From positions 22,289,001-22,353,000 of the forward strand of contig JALMGJ010000017.1 in NCBI GenBank assembly GCA_023362775.1: 64,000 nucleotides of DNA, in the 5' to 3' direction. The notes beneath the pieces were generated by a model. That model had not been told where the DNA came from. It worked only from the letters and a program-made list of their open reading frames with translations, and made no database searches. This DNA comes from Charina bottae. Taxonomy: Eukaryota > Chordata > Lepidosauria > Squamata > Charinaidae. The position numbers and the translations under genes are program-made. How positions within the stretch are numbered: position 1 is the first letter of the stretch; each line of letters opens with the position of its first letter. Of this stretch, positions 21,698 to 33,323 are shown one piece after another.

Positions 21698-23474
21698 GTC
21701 TATGAAGGTTCTCAGTCATCCAGGTGGAATTGTCTGTAGCTTGAATCATGTCAACTGGATTTCTATTTTCTTAGTGGAAACGTTTCGCTCCTTATCCAAG
21801 GAGCTTCTTCAGTCTGAGCAAAGTTGGTAAGGGAATCCTAAATATGTTTCTAGGTAGCTGTGTGACCTTACACCTGGGGCTAGGTCATGGTTATATTGAG
21901 ATGTTATTTTTAAGTCCTTTTACCATCTAAAGGAGATTCGTTAAGATCACCATGCTGCTGTTGAGCTTGTGAAATGGTCTTAATCTTCCTAGGCACAGAA
22001 GACAAAGCCGGGAGATAGATGGGAGATAGATTGTGCCTGAGGCCCCCACCTCTATTCAAGGAAGGATTTTCCAAGTTGGCATAAATGGATTCCTTGACCC
22101 CTCTCTCAAACCACCTATCTTCTCTGTCTAAAATGTGAATATTAATGTCCTCAAATGAGTGTCCTTTTTCCTTTAAATGAAGATAAACTGCTGACTCTGG
22201 TCCTGTGGTGTTACTTCTCCTGTGTTGGGCCATCCTCCTGTACAAAAGTTGTTTGGTTTCTCCAATGTATAGTTCAGAGCACTCCTCACTGCACTGGATT
22301 GCATAAACTACATTGCTTTTCTTGTGTTTTGGAGTTTGATCTTTGGGGTGTACAAGCCTCTGTCTCAGTGTGTTGGTGGGTTTGAAATATACAGGTATGT
22401 GGTGTTTGCCAAATATCCGTTTTATCTTTTCAGACACACCAGCCATGTAGGGAATGACCAGGTTCTTTCGTTTATTCTGAGTCTCAGCCCTATCTGTCAC
22501 TGTTTTGGGTCTGGTAGATTTAGATTTGGTGAAGGCCCAATTTGGATATCCACAGGCCTTCAGAGCTGTTCTCAGGTGCTGATTTTCATTCTTTTTGGAA
22601 TCCATGGAGGTGGGGATGGTTTCTGCTCTGTGTGACAATGTCCTGATGACTCCTAGTTTGTGCTGCAGTGGATGGTGGGAGTCAAACATCAGATATTGAT
22701 CTGTGTGTGTGGGTTTCCTGTAGATCCCTATTTCTAGCTTGCCACCGGTCCCAATGAGGACTTCACAGTCTAGGAATGCCAGTCTGTTGTCCTTGGTGTC
22801 TTCTCCACATACCTGTATATTTCAAACCCACCAACACACTGAGACAGAGGCTTGTACACCCCAAAGATCAAACTCCAAAACACAAGAAAAGCAATGTAGT
22901 TTATGCAATCCAGTGCAGTGAGGAGTGCTCTGAACTATACATTGGAGAAACCAAACAACTTTTGTACAGGAGGATGGCCCAACACAGGAGAAGTAACACC
23001 ACAGGACCAGAGTCAGCAGTTTATCTTCATTTAAAGGAAAAAGGACACTCATTTGAGGACATTAATGTTCACATTTTAGACAGAGAAGATAGGTGGTTTG
23101 AGAGAGGGGTCAAGGAATCCATTTATGCCAACTTGGAAAATCCTTCCTTGAATAGAGGTGGGGGCCTCAGGCACAATCTATCTCCCATCTATCTCCCGGC
23201 TTTGTCTTCTGTGCCTAGGAAGATTAAGACCATTTCACAAGCTCAACAGCAGCATGGTGATCTTAACGATTCTCCTTTAGATGGTAAAAGGACTTAAAAA
23301 TAACATCTCAATATAACCATGACCTAGCCCCAGGTGTAAGGTCACACAGCTACCTAGAAACATATTTAGGATTCCCTTACCAACTTTGCTCAGACTGAAG
23401 AAGCTCCTTGGATAAGGAGCGAAACGTTTCCACTAAGAAAATAGAAATCCAGTTGACATGATTCAAGCTACAGA
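21698..23474. mobile_element. PLE family 1 inverted dimer (dimer 2) with 16-bp TSD
   Basis: The - strand arm (21698 to about 22806) runs from the 3' end through GIY-YIG into the RT; its ORF is 22689 to 21910, with RT-end sequence further up to 22806. The + strand arm (about 22807-23474) begins inside the linker before GIY-YIG and keeps the endonuclease frame to 23297. The repeat CAATCCCATACAATAT flanks the unit (21682-21697, 23475-23490). The left arm has the 34-nt extension; the right arm ends at ACAGA(C). The arms differ by only a few substitutions and share variants that the copy at position 1 lacks (GCTACAG instead of GCCACAG), so both came from one source element. Confidence 0.92.
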
Positions 23475-23490
23475 CAATCCCATACAATAT

Positions 23491-24654
23491 TAAAGTTTGA
23501 AAAATTAAAAAAAAACTACTCACAGAGGAGCATAATTTATGTCTGCTCAGTTGACTTCAGTATTTTAGTTTCATGTTAACCTAATGTTATTTCAATTTGA
23601 AAACAATAAAGGTAATTTCTTTGTATCTTTCCCATTGTGTATAATCTAGTAAATGAGTTCCATTTTCCATTTTGCATGTTTACTTTGCAAGAACCAGTAT
23701 AAATTCTAGAAGTAGGTTTTAATAGCTGTGAAGTGTATGTTAAAATAAAGACACTGAAGAAAAATTAATTATGTTACATTCATCCTTTGAAGTCTAAAGC
23801 AAGTGACAGCTGATAGAAAATAATAGATTATTTCTTGGGGGAGGGTATGGTGAAGAGATAGATATGCTCTGATTTTTAACATGAGCGCCTCACTCTCATG
23901 ATTTTGTAAACCTTGTATACTGATATTGATGTGAGTCCCCCTTGCTTATAAAGGTGCAGACAGCATTAATGAAGCATACTTGGAAATATAGAACTGTTTC
24001 ATGTCCTCTTTCAGAAAACAGAAACTGGATTTTTTTTGTGATACAAATTACCAAGGCAGCTCTTCAAAGAAATAATTGAATTGAAATAAGATGCAGTCAG
24101 GTGGAGCTAGAAACTTGACATTTTGATTACCAGAAGTAATATTGTAACATCTTAACATCTTCAGCAGTTGTTTTCCAATAGCATGTAGAATAAACACCCA
24201 TTTTTAAGAAGTAATGTTAGCCAAGGACACATGTACATTTTTGAACAAGCACCTGGGAGGTAACAAGAAAGTCCCTCTGCAAATCATTTGACAAGGCACT
24301 TTATTAATGAGCGAAGTGCCCATCTGAATCTGCTCTTTAAAAAGATAAAGCAGCTGTAGCTAGTCATAGGTTTGGTGTACCTGATTTTAGCCTGTCCTGA
24401 GAACTTCTAGAGATGCATCTGAATTCAGACAACAAACTTCTTCCAGGATAGCTGGCACATGATCTAGTTTATTATAGCCGGTTGATAGTAGTTTTAGCTG
24501 ATTTAAGTTTTTAAAAATCTGGCCTATATTTTGCCTTTTCATCTGAACAGGTTGATCAAGGCAGCTAAGAAACTAAAAATAATGGCACCTAATATTGTTT
24601 CCCCCCCTCTCCTCCCCTCCCCCCTCGCCCTCTCACAGCAGGAAACAACACATA
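23491..24654 (+). other. Intron 1, unassigned
   Basis: Only a C-rich run at about 24600-24631 stands out. Confidence 0.45.
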
Positions 24655-24836
24655 ACGAACATTGGTGATCTTGAAAAAAACCATTCAGGGCCAGATGGGA
24701 TTAGTATTTGGATGAGGGACAACTAGGAAACAGCTGTAGAGCCATGAAGAAGGCGCAGTAGTGGCAAACTAGTTCCCAATTGTTACCAAGAAAATTATAC
24801 AATGTGTTCATGAAGTTAGCACCTTGACTTGAAAGT
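24655..24836 (+). mobile_element. Old 5S-rRNA-derived SINE
   Basis: GGGATTAGTATTTGGATGAGGGACAACTAGGAAAC parallels the 5S rRNA internal promoter region (GGTTAGTACTTGGATGGGAGACCG). The body AGTGGCAAACTAGTTCCC, CCAAGAAAATTATACAATG and TTGACTTGAAAG matches the clearer copy at 30030. Confidence 0.55.
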
Positions 24837-25744
24837 ATTTTATACTAGGAGTTAGACTTTCTGCATGTGGAGTTTGTATTTTATCAGTAAGCTATGTCCA
24901 AAGATCTATATTACTGGTAAAAGAAAGTTTTTTTTTCTGGCCAGTTAACTCTAATCTCTAATAATGTAAACAATCTATGTAACACTTTTATTTTTGCTAT
25001 ATTCTTTTAATATTTTTAACAGTCACTTCTTAGAGGGCGATATATTATCACAACTAGTTAATCAGTAATGCCCAGTTAAAATATTAGATTATTTGATTGG
25101 AATGCATTATTTGGTGCTGAATTTGTAAAACCTTGTTGGCTAGAAATGCATTTGTCACAAGCTCACTAAAGCAGATGACATGAAATGTCCATGAGCCGAT
25201 ATTTCTTATTATTCAGCTGTTTTCTACCAGGGCTTCTAAAAATTTGGTGCCCCCTAAAACAATAAATGAATTTGTATGTACCCCCTGAATGAAGCAATTG
25301 AGCTCCCCCTTGGTAGTAGCGACTGTGCCAGGTATCAGTTTAACATTGAATTGATTCCTTATCCCATTCCTTTTCTGTTTTAACACATAAAGCTGGCGTC
25401 TTGTCAAAAATCAGTCCTATTGCCAGCTTGTCCAGGCAGAGTGGAATTAAATTTTGGCAGTGATTCAGCTTCTCATGGGCTAGCCTGATAGCCCTTCTTG
25501 CAACTCACTGCTCCTGGGATTATTCATCATGGAAAGGGAGAGGTTGAGGAAAAGGTGGAAGCTTCCAGGGATTCTCTGAAAATCAACCCACCCCACCACC
25601 TGCATTTCCAGAGTCCACCGCCTCCCTCACACACTTTCTTCCCATTATACTCTATGTACATCTCCCTTCCCATTGCATATGCCTTCCAAAAACTGTGCCT
25701 GGCTTTTTCTTCAAGCAGAGAGCCAGGATGTTAGTGGATCCTGA

Positions 25745-25925
25745 TATGTGTGTTTTGTTTTTACACTGTTAAATAATTATGTGAGGAGTCTCAATTTTTA
25801 ATTTGCTGTTGCTATAAGGCTGTTATGTGGTGTTTTTATTATATGTTTTATAAGCTGTCCAGAGTTATCTGGTAAAGATGGGTGGCCATATAAATGTGGT
25901 AATAATTAAATAAGCAAATAAGCCT
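25745..25925 (+). mobile_element. Old CR1/L3-type LINE 3' end
   Basis: T-rich body, then AAGCTGTCCAGAGTTATCTG, GATGGGTGGCCATATAAATG and AAATAAGCAAATAAG, the standard terminus in decayed form. Confidence 0.6.
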
Positions 25926-27745
25926 TTTTTTGGCCTAGTCATCTCCCTAAAAGACGTAGTGTAGAAACCTAGTTTCAGATGAACATCTTTTTGACATCTA
26001 TAATGGAGAACTACAGTAGTTAATATCTACCCTAAGTTCCAACTGTTTAGTACTTCATTCTGTGCTGAAAATTGCTGTAGTGCTTGAGAAAAAAGTAGGA
26101 TGCTTTTTTAAAAATGCTTCATAGTGCAGCAGGATGTATATTGCCTTTCATTTTGATGCTTGATGGTGAAGTAAAACTTGCAACTCTGTTGCTGTAGCTT
26201 TTTTCCTTTTTTCATTGGATGGATTTTAGGTTTTCACTGATGGGTTTTCACTGGATGGCCTGTAATTATCTGTAGGCCTTTTTATGTTATGATTGATGAG
26301 ATGTTAAAACAGGGTTTTTGTTTTGTTTTGTTATAGACAATGGTTTTAAGCAGTAAACTGCATCATCATCAAGATATATAATGAAGAATGGGTGCACATA
26401 TAGTTGAAAGTAGAATGTTCTTACACATTTCTGATTCCATTTTTTTCTGTGAAATCTCATTTTATTGTCTGATCAGCTTTTCTAGATTCAACAGGGTACT
26501 CATGATCTGTTTTAGTTTATCAAAGTAAGACTATGGACATTGGTTTAAAAACACTGACTATTAAACTAGAGTGATGGAGAAAGAAAAAAATGACAAAGAA
26601 TACATCTCTAAAAAAAATTAAATCAAACTTTTCACATGATAAATGGAAGATTGACAGTGAGGAAGCAAAGGTCACTTCTGTGACCCAAGAATGTCATATT
26701 CCAAAATTGGGTCCTGCTGAATAGAACTTTTCCCAAATTTTCCTCAGTTAGAATATGATAGAGGTGGGACATACTGGAGGTTCTTTCCTTCTTCTTATAG
26801 TAGATGGGCAGAGCCAAAAGGAGTGAGCAGATTTTTATTTTATTTTAGGTATTCTGGTCCCAAACATTTTGTAGCTTTGTTTTCAGTAGCGGAGTTGGTA
26901 CCATTGTGTTCACTTGTATGGGACTTGTACGATATCTTTCTAAATATTAGGCCAGAGTGCAGATTTAATCAAGAGAATAGTAGACAAAAAGGCATTCTAA
27001 AGAATGGCTACTTCCCAAACAGAAGTTGGAGCCTGTGAAACAAGCCATCTGTAAAACTTTTTTTCCTAGCATTCCTTACAAATTTAAAGTTTCACTATTG
27101 AAATGTTGAACTTGTTTCATTACTGCAATTATAACAGCAATGAGTGTGATTCATGCATCTTCATGGATTTTGCCCAAGGTAGAAGTTTGACTCTCATTGG
27201 CCTTTCAATCTGAACTAGATCTCTAAGGAAGTAATATTAAGGACAACATTGAATATGACTGGTTATATATTGCTATTCATTACAAGGAAGTGGAACAAAC
27301 AGAAAGGTATACCACACCTTTGTATTCACTAATTGCTACCCTTTGCTCTCTATCTTTATGTGGCAATATGTTCTGTACCCATCTTTACATAATATCCAGG
27401 AACAATCATAACTTCACAATGTATCCATTTTGAAGAAAAAGGATTTTTTCTTAAATAATTTTGAATTTTGCTTTCACTTTGAAGGCTCTGAACTTCTAAA
27501 TGTTAAGACTGAACTACCTACTCATGAAATGTACTTATTCTTGCTCCTCCCTCCCTCCCTCACCTTAATTTTAATTTATTAGTTAAATCTGATGCAAACA
27601 TTAATAGGCATTTCACTGTTTTATCAATTATGTGTAAAAGGAGTGACAGATGCCTTCACACTTCAATATATATATATATTTTAAATAGTGCATTGAAAAA
27701 AATGTCAGACAAAACTCCTAGCTGCTCTTCTATAGTCGTGATACT
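25926..27745 (+). other. Intron 1, unassigned
   Basis: AT-rich, no recognised gene or repeat. Confidence 0.45.
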
Positions 27746-27748
27746 ATA

Positions 27749-28366
27749 CAGGTAGTCCTCACTTAACAACCCTAATGGGGACCGGACTTTCCATCACTAA
27801 GCGAAGTGGTTGTTAGGCAAAACATCACGTGACCACACCACTTAACTGATGGCAGTTCTGGTAGTCCCAGTTGTGGTAGTTAGGCGAGGACCGTTCTGTT
27901 TTTAGGCAAGGACCTCATGTCTGGGCCCAGTGAGCTCTCTTTGGCAGATGAGGCTCTACCACCCTGCCACGCTCGCCTCTGCTTCAAGTCCCCCCACCCT
28001 CCTATCTCCCCCCATCTCTGCCCCTTTGGCCGCCCTGCACTCTGCTGCTGCCGCCTACCCCTGCCACCCTGCCCAGCCCCTAGCTGACCTTTGCCGCCGT
28101 CGTCTTCTCACTGCTATCGAGGCATGCCCAGCCAAGGCAGTTGTTGGCCCTTTGTGATGCCTCTGTGAGGGGTAGGCAGTGGTAGCAAAGTGCAGGGCAG
28201 CCAAAGGGGCAGAGATGTGGGGGGAGATGGGTGGGGGGAGTTGAAGTGTGCCATGCAGTCGTAAATGACGGTCCCCCAATTTTTATCACAAAAACTAACT
28301 ACCATTCGTAGCTACCATTCGTTCAGTGCCATTGTAACTTTGAACGAGTTAAGCGAGGACTACCTG
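27749..28366. mobile_element. TA-flanked MITE with a long internal hairpin
   Basis: Ends CAGGTAGTCCTCACTTAACA and AAGCGAGGACTACCTG, with TA on both sides (27747-27748, 28367-28368). The GC-rich centre is an inverted repeat. About 28002-28060 (CCCCCCATCTCTGCCCCTTT...GCCTACCCC) pairs with about 28168-28228 (GGGGTAGGCAGTGG...AAAGGGGCAGAGATGTGGGGGG). Confidence 0.85.
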
Positions 28367-28370
28367 TAAT

Positions 28371-28965
28371 AGATTTTATATTCCATAAGAGCTGTCCACA
28401 TAAGTAGCTAAGACTCATTTTCTTCTCTCTTTCCTTCCTTAATTTATATGCTAACCATCTTCCTGGTTTATTAGCAAACTCAAAATGTTTCTGTTTTGCA
28501 TATTTCAACTTTGTTTCAATTTCTTTCACAGTCATCATAGATATTTGTTGATGTAATAATTTGAGTTGATATACAGTGTTATCATCTGATGGTTTTTTCT
28601 GTAATTCAATTTCTTTCAATTTGATCTGTTCCAAAATCATTTGTACTTTTTGTTGAGATGTTTTTCTAATGTTACGATTATGGTAAATAAAATGTCCCCT
28701 CATAACTGCTTCACTCGCATCCCATACAGTTTTTAAGTCAATTTCATTGTCCAAATTAATTTCAAAGAAGCCCTTCAATTTCTTCTTACAATCCTCTACC
28801 ACCTTCTCTTTTTGTAGAATAAATTCATTCAACCTCCATCTATATAATCTAGATGCTCTTTTTACTATCATACTAACAGGATTAATGATCAGAAAAAGTC
28901 TTTGGTAATATATCCACTTTGCAAATTTTATTCACCAAGTCCTTTGAAACCCAAATCATAGAGGT
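28371..28965 (-). mobile_element. L1-type LINE ORF2 fragment
   Basis: A - strand frame of 182 residues (28871 to 28323) carries the segment between L1 endonuclease and RT: RWRLNEFILQKEKVVEDCKK, then FFEINLDNE, VWDASEAVMRGHFIYHNRNI and a charged coiled region. Upstream it reads a decayed TFSDHxPVSM-like endonuclease end. The WRLN...FFxxN...WDAxKAVxRG pattern is typical of L1 ORF2. The frame is cut off where the MITE begins, so this is a remnant. Confidence 0.75.
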
Positions 28966-28969
28966 CATA

Positions 28970-30029
28970 GGATGGTTTTGAGATACTTATTTGCATTTAA
29001 CCTAGTCCATTTTACAGGGTTGGTTTTGAAGGGCTAAAATTGGATGAGACCTCCCATGAAAGACAGGATTATATAATTATTAATTTTTTTAGGATTATTA
29101 TGTAATGAATACATATTGAATGTTTGTGTCTGAGAACATTCAAAGGTCCTTCAGGAGTATCTATAAAACAACAGGGTTATTTATTTATTTTTATTTATTA
29201 TTCAAATTTCTATCATTTTCAAGCATGAGGGTTGACTAAAGATAGGCAATCTGGTTGCTTGGATGTACAGTAACTGTCACATACAGTACTCATGCAGTGC
29301 TTTTTTTCCTGTAAAGGAAGCTCAGATGAAAAGTAAGAATCTTTTTGTTCTCATTTAGTTTCCTTAACACTTCCTCATAGTATACATTACCTTGCCCTCA
29401 TTTCACCCTTTCTAATGGGCAGTAACAGTTGAAATAACAATGTATGAGGTAGATCGAAGAGAATTTGTACTGCATGCAGTCATATTCAAGATACTTACTT
29501 ACCTGACATATTAAAGTTTTTTTATATGTACATAATGTGTTTTTGAATGTGATCAGATGCATTATCTCTGTCTCTCTTTTCTCCCTTCTCCTTGTTCTCA
29601 CCGTTGCTCATTAGTTTGAGATCTGTTCATATTTGTAAACCACTTCAAGGACATTTACAGTTGGATGGCATAAAAATTAATTACATAAATAAATTCACAT
29701 ATTGATTATTTAGTTCATTTCAGATTGTCACTCCATAAATATTATGGTAGAGTTGATATGAGATGGAGAAATGAACAGAATGGATTTCCCCCTTTTATTA
29801 AGAAAGGGCATTTAACCATTGAAAGAACTGAGGGAGGACAGTGTGTAATAAAGTCAAGTTAGAGATTTTAAAATGTAGCTCCTTTTCATTTTGAAAAAAA
29901 TGAACCTGAAGTTACTTTTCCTGATTTTAATTTTAATTCAGATTAGTTATGGTTATAGAATGCCAAAACTCAGAAGTAGAGAAAGGTATGCGTAATCCTG
30001 CCTTAATTTGTTTTTTGCCATTGAAACCA
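28970..30029 (+). other. Intron 1, mostly unassigned
   Basis: Contains a (TTTA)n stretch near 29168-29205 and a short CR1/L3-like 3' end at about 29625-29695 (TTTGTAAACCACTTCAAGGA, then ACATAAATAAATT). Otherwise nothing is recognised. Confidence 0.45.
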
Positions 30030-30285
30030 GGACCTAGCTAGATGACAGCACCAGGCTGACCTTGGCTATTGTCAAAAAGCTAAGCAGGACTGGGCTAGGA
30101 TAATTCTTGGATGGGAGATTACCAGGAAATACCAAGGCTATAATCTAATCTGTGAAGTCAGTTTAGAAGGCAAAGGTAAACCATTTCCATATGGCTGCCA
30201 AGAAAACTATATGGAAGTGTTATTGAAGTCACCAGCAGTCAGGCTTGACTTGAAGGAGACCTTATCTTTACCTTTAATGAAACTG
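30030..30285 (+). mobile_element. 5S-rRNA-derived SINE
   Basis: The head AAGCTAAGCAGGACTGGGCTAGGATAATTCTTGGATGGGAGATTACC closely parallels 5S rRNA (AAGCTAAGCAGGGTCGGGCC, TTGGATGGGAGACCGCC), including the internal pol III control boxes. The unrelated body (AAGGCAAAGGTAAACCATTT, CTGCCAAGAAAACTATATGG, CAGCAGTCAGGCTTGACTTG) is shared with the older copy at 24655. It is a SINE and not a 5S gene, because the 5S 5' and 3' ends are missing or changed. Confidence 0.78.
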
Positions 30286-30679
30286 ATAGGCAGTATACTA
30301 TCATTTATTAAATAAACAGTGGTGTGATTAGCAGCTGGAATTAGTTATCACTGGCATGATTGATAAAAATGCTTTTAAAATAGTCTGTTCTTTTAACACT
30401 TTCATATTGGTGCTAATATTCAAATAGGAATTGTTTCAAAAGACTCTGGGCAACTTAAAGTGTTTCTCCTTAAGAATGGGACTTACAGGTGTAGGAAAAT
30501 GGCCCTACTGTATGACGTTAGGCCTTCTGGAGAGATCTAGGCTTAGCCCATCATCATTGAGTGCTGGCTGCTCTTTGTGGGCATACCTGATTCTGTTTAC
30601 AGGTCTTCCATTCTGGAATTTTCAGTATGCTGGCCAATTTGGAGGGAGTATAATATGCCTTTAATTAGGAAGAACTAGA

Positions 30680-30955
30680 AGTGTGCAGAACATTTTGAAT
30701 CCAAACACTCCTTTTTGAGATTGAGATGCCACCATCTTGAGAGCATGAAACGGGCTGTTTTTATAACTTCGGTCTTCTCTTAAGCTCATACAGAATCTTT
30801 TGAAGTCAAAACAGATATGTTTCAAACTCAATACAGCCTGTTTTTCACTCAAAACAGGATACAAAATGGGACACAAAATGGGCTTCAATTTTGAAATAGT
30901 TTTAACTTAAAATGTTTTAAACTCAAGTTTGAATTTAAAGTGTTTTGTATAGTAA
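30680..30955. repeat. Possible hairpin MITE, unnamed (relative of 52085)
   Basis: Shares the CACTCAAAACAG, GGGCTGTTTTTATAAC and ATTTTGAATCCAAAC style of sequence with 52085-52360; partial inverted symmetry only. Confidence 0.3.
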
Positions 30956-31077
30956 GAATAGTATGACAATCCAAAGCTTTCCCCACATTTTCTAATATTT
31001 TCAATTCATGCCTGGTAGCATGGATCAAAAATAGATTATTGCTGCTATTATTTGTATGATAGCATAGATCAGAACTG

Positions 31078-31170
31078 AAGAGAATATTTGTAGCTTAGGG
31101 TTGAACTGTGGAGTCCTTGGTGCTCTCTGAGCCTTGTTGGGTTCAAGGCTCAGAGAGCACCAAGGACTCC
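31078..31170. mobile_element. PLE family 2 inverted dimer (dimer 4) with 14-15-bp TSD
   Basis: The left - strand arm starts with a 32-nt extension (31078-31109), then GGAGTCCTTGGTGCTCTCTG. The right arm is CTCAGAGAGCACCAAGGACTCC ending at 31170 without the extension. The two arms form a near-perfect palindrome of about 30 bp per side (31110-31170). ATAGATCAGAACTG flanks the unit (31064-31077, 31171-31184). The target is the very end of the hAT MITE that starts at 31177. Confidence 0.85.
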
Positions 31171-31176
31171 ATAGAT

Positions 31177-31459
31177 CAGAACTGCACAACATATGGCCCA
31201 CAGGCCGCATGTGGCCCACTTAAGCGGCCTTGTGCAGCCCGATGGTGTTTTTTTAAAAGTAATCAATTCACTGTCTCCACCATCCCAAGGGCCTGCTGAG
31301 CACCTCCAAGCCTCCCTACCACCACCAGCTCAAGTGCTGCTGCTGCTGCTCCACTATCCACTGAGCAGCTGATCAGCACACCACATATTCCTTTGTGGCC
31401 TGAGAGGATTTTTAATTGATCAATGTGGTCCTTTCCCCTCTATACGTTGTGCAGGCCTG
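31177..31459. mobile_element. hAT-type MITE (second family)
   Basis: TIRs CAGAACTGCACAACATATGGCC and ACGTTGTGCAGGCCTG. The 8-bp flanks GCATAGAT (31062-31069, now separated by the PLE dimer) and GTACAGAT (31460-31467) match at 6 of 8 positions. GC-rich interior with a CTG run at about 31333-31350. Confidence 0.65.
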
Positions 31460-31539
31460 GTACAGATTCTTCCTTTGTTTTGATGCATAGTTATGTCCAA
31501 GGATGGCACCTTGCATATACTTGTAGGTTTTTTATAGTA

Positions 31540-32390
31540 ATGTTATTAAACATTAAATTAAAAGGATAAGAACTAATACAAACTAAGAAAAATAAAAGAA
31601 TAGAAAGAAAAAAGTGCAGAAAATAAAAAATAGAAAAATAGAAAAGAAAAAAGTAGAATATAGTAAATAAAAAAAGAAATGTATAAAGAAATGACTTCCC
31701 CCTTCATCACAAGTATAAACAATTTTAGTAACTTATCACCTTCTTTTAAAATGCAACAAATGATCTCTCCTTCCAATATCTCATTTCTTATCTATAAACA
31801 AATCCTTAGAACCTCGTCATTCAGTCCTAGTCAGCAAAAGTCCATTAAAGGTTACCAGAGATAACTACATACTTGTTTTAACTTTGATCAAATAAACAAG
31901 TTTATATTCCTTCCTTTTACTTTTAACAATCTAGATTAATCCCTTCAAATAATATCCTAGAACTTGATTTCTTTTCATTTTTTCTTTGTCCCTTCTCACA
32001 AAATTCTTCAAAGCTTTTAACAAGTCTCTTTTGTAAATACAGTATAGGAAAGTTGTCCGGGTCGCTCTTTTGGTTTGTTATTTGTATATCCCTTTTAATT
32101 ATTAAGACATCAGCTGGTTTCATTTGTATATCCAGGGTAGCATCTTTTTCTGTATCATTCTTGTAGCCTATCATTTTTAAATCCATTTTCATATCAATCT
32201 CAGTCTTGTCAGTAAAACTTGTTCCTCTTCCATAACGTCTTTTAAACACAGTCTGTCTATAATGGCAGACACTCTTAAAACTAACTTTTGGATGCATTGT
32301 TCACAAATATCCTTCAATATGTCCAATGTTAATGTATTTTGCTCCATTCTGTATTAGTAAGTCAAATTTAAGTGTTCGTCTCCTTTAATT
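31540..32390 (-). repeat. Unassigned repeat-like segment, possibly L1-related
   Basis: An A-rich block on the + strand (about 31560-31680) is followed by a stretch with a - strand frame of 124 residues (32297 to 31923), charged and with no motif I recognise. The make-up resembles a decayed LINE 5' part, but this is only a guess. Confidence 0.3.
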
Positions 32391-32729
32391 GTAATCTTTA
32401 GTTCCTTTTGGTTCCCTCTAGTGTCCAATCTTCAAAGTCCCCTCCTACCATGGTTTTTGTTTAAGAATTCAAAACAACAGCATTTTCACACGGGAAGGAT
32501 TCTTATAATTAATTTCAAAATCTTATTTCAAATCCATCTGGACCCTTGTCCGTAACGTAATCAACATTCTAATCACCCATTTGCTGTTTATTCCAAAAAA
32601 AAATGTTTTTTAAGTCCTTAAACCTGTATTTAAAATTTCTTTCGTTAAGGATTGAAGGAGACTCACCTGGTGCTGTAAAACTTGTTATTCCAAAGGTTTC
32701 TAATAGCTGAAAAGCAATTAATAAGCAGA

Positions 32730-32766
32730 GGGATAAATTAATTAATTAATTAATTAGTATTTTCCA

Positions 32767-32800
<34 letters not shown>

Positions 32801-32830
32801 TTAAACAAATTTATATGGCCCCCCAATAAT
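32730..32830 (-). repeat. (AATT)n and (TTTA)n runs with LINE-tail remnant
   Basis: AATT repeats at about 32733-32757 and TTTA repeats at about 32768-32803, followed by AAACAAATTTATATGGCCCC, which looks like a CR1/L3 3' tail on the - strand. Confidence 0.55.
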
Positions 32831-32952
32831 TAGAAAAGAAAGTATGAACTCTGTATCCATAAAGTCTCAGGGTTCATCACCATGAATCCTGCCATTAGGA
32901 ATAGGAAAGTAGTTAGTGTGTGAACTGAAAGGGGGAGGGAATGGGCACGGAG

Positions 32953-33236
32953 TGTTATGGCTAGCGGAGACTGGAGAATGCAGCGTCAAGGTCAACCACC
33001 TGCAGGAGCTGGAGGCTGGGAACGGAGAGCGAAAGTTTTGGACACTGACATCATTGAGCCTGAAATTGCAAGGGGGAGAGTTAAGTTAGCAAGGTTTGGC
33101 GGGAATCCGCATTCAGATCTTTAGGAGTGCTTCAATTTACATGTATCCTGAATAAAAGCTTAATCTGCATTTCAATGAATTGCATGGAGAAGTATTTATT
33201 AGGGCATTGTAGTTGGGGTCATTACATAAAGGTGCT
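32953..33236 (+). mobile_element. Possible solo LTR
   Basis: A moderately GC-rich block starts TGTTATGG and ends TCATTACA (a TG...CA form with a near-inverted terminus). It has AATAAAAGCTT near 33153 as a possible poly(A) signal. Flanking 5-mers do not match, so this is tentative. Confidence 0.35.
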
Positions 33237-33323
33237 GACTGTGGTTTGCACGAAGATGGCGTTCCTGCTGTCTTGCATGCAGTTGTAGTTTTGTGCACAT
33301 ACTTATGCTATTGCAAGTAACAT

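Noticed and set aside
30045..30125. 5S rRNA gene
   Set aside because: Only the internal promoter part matches; both ends of 5S are missing and a SINE body follows.
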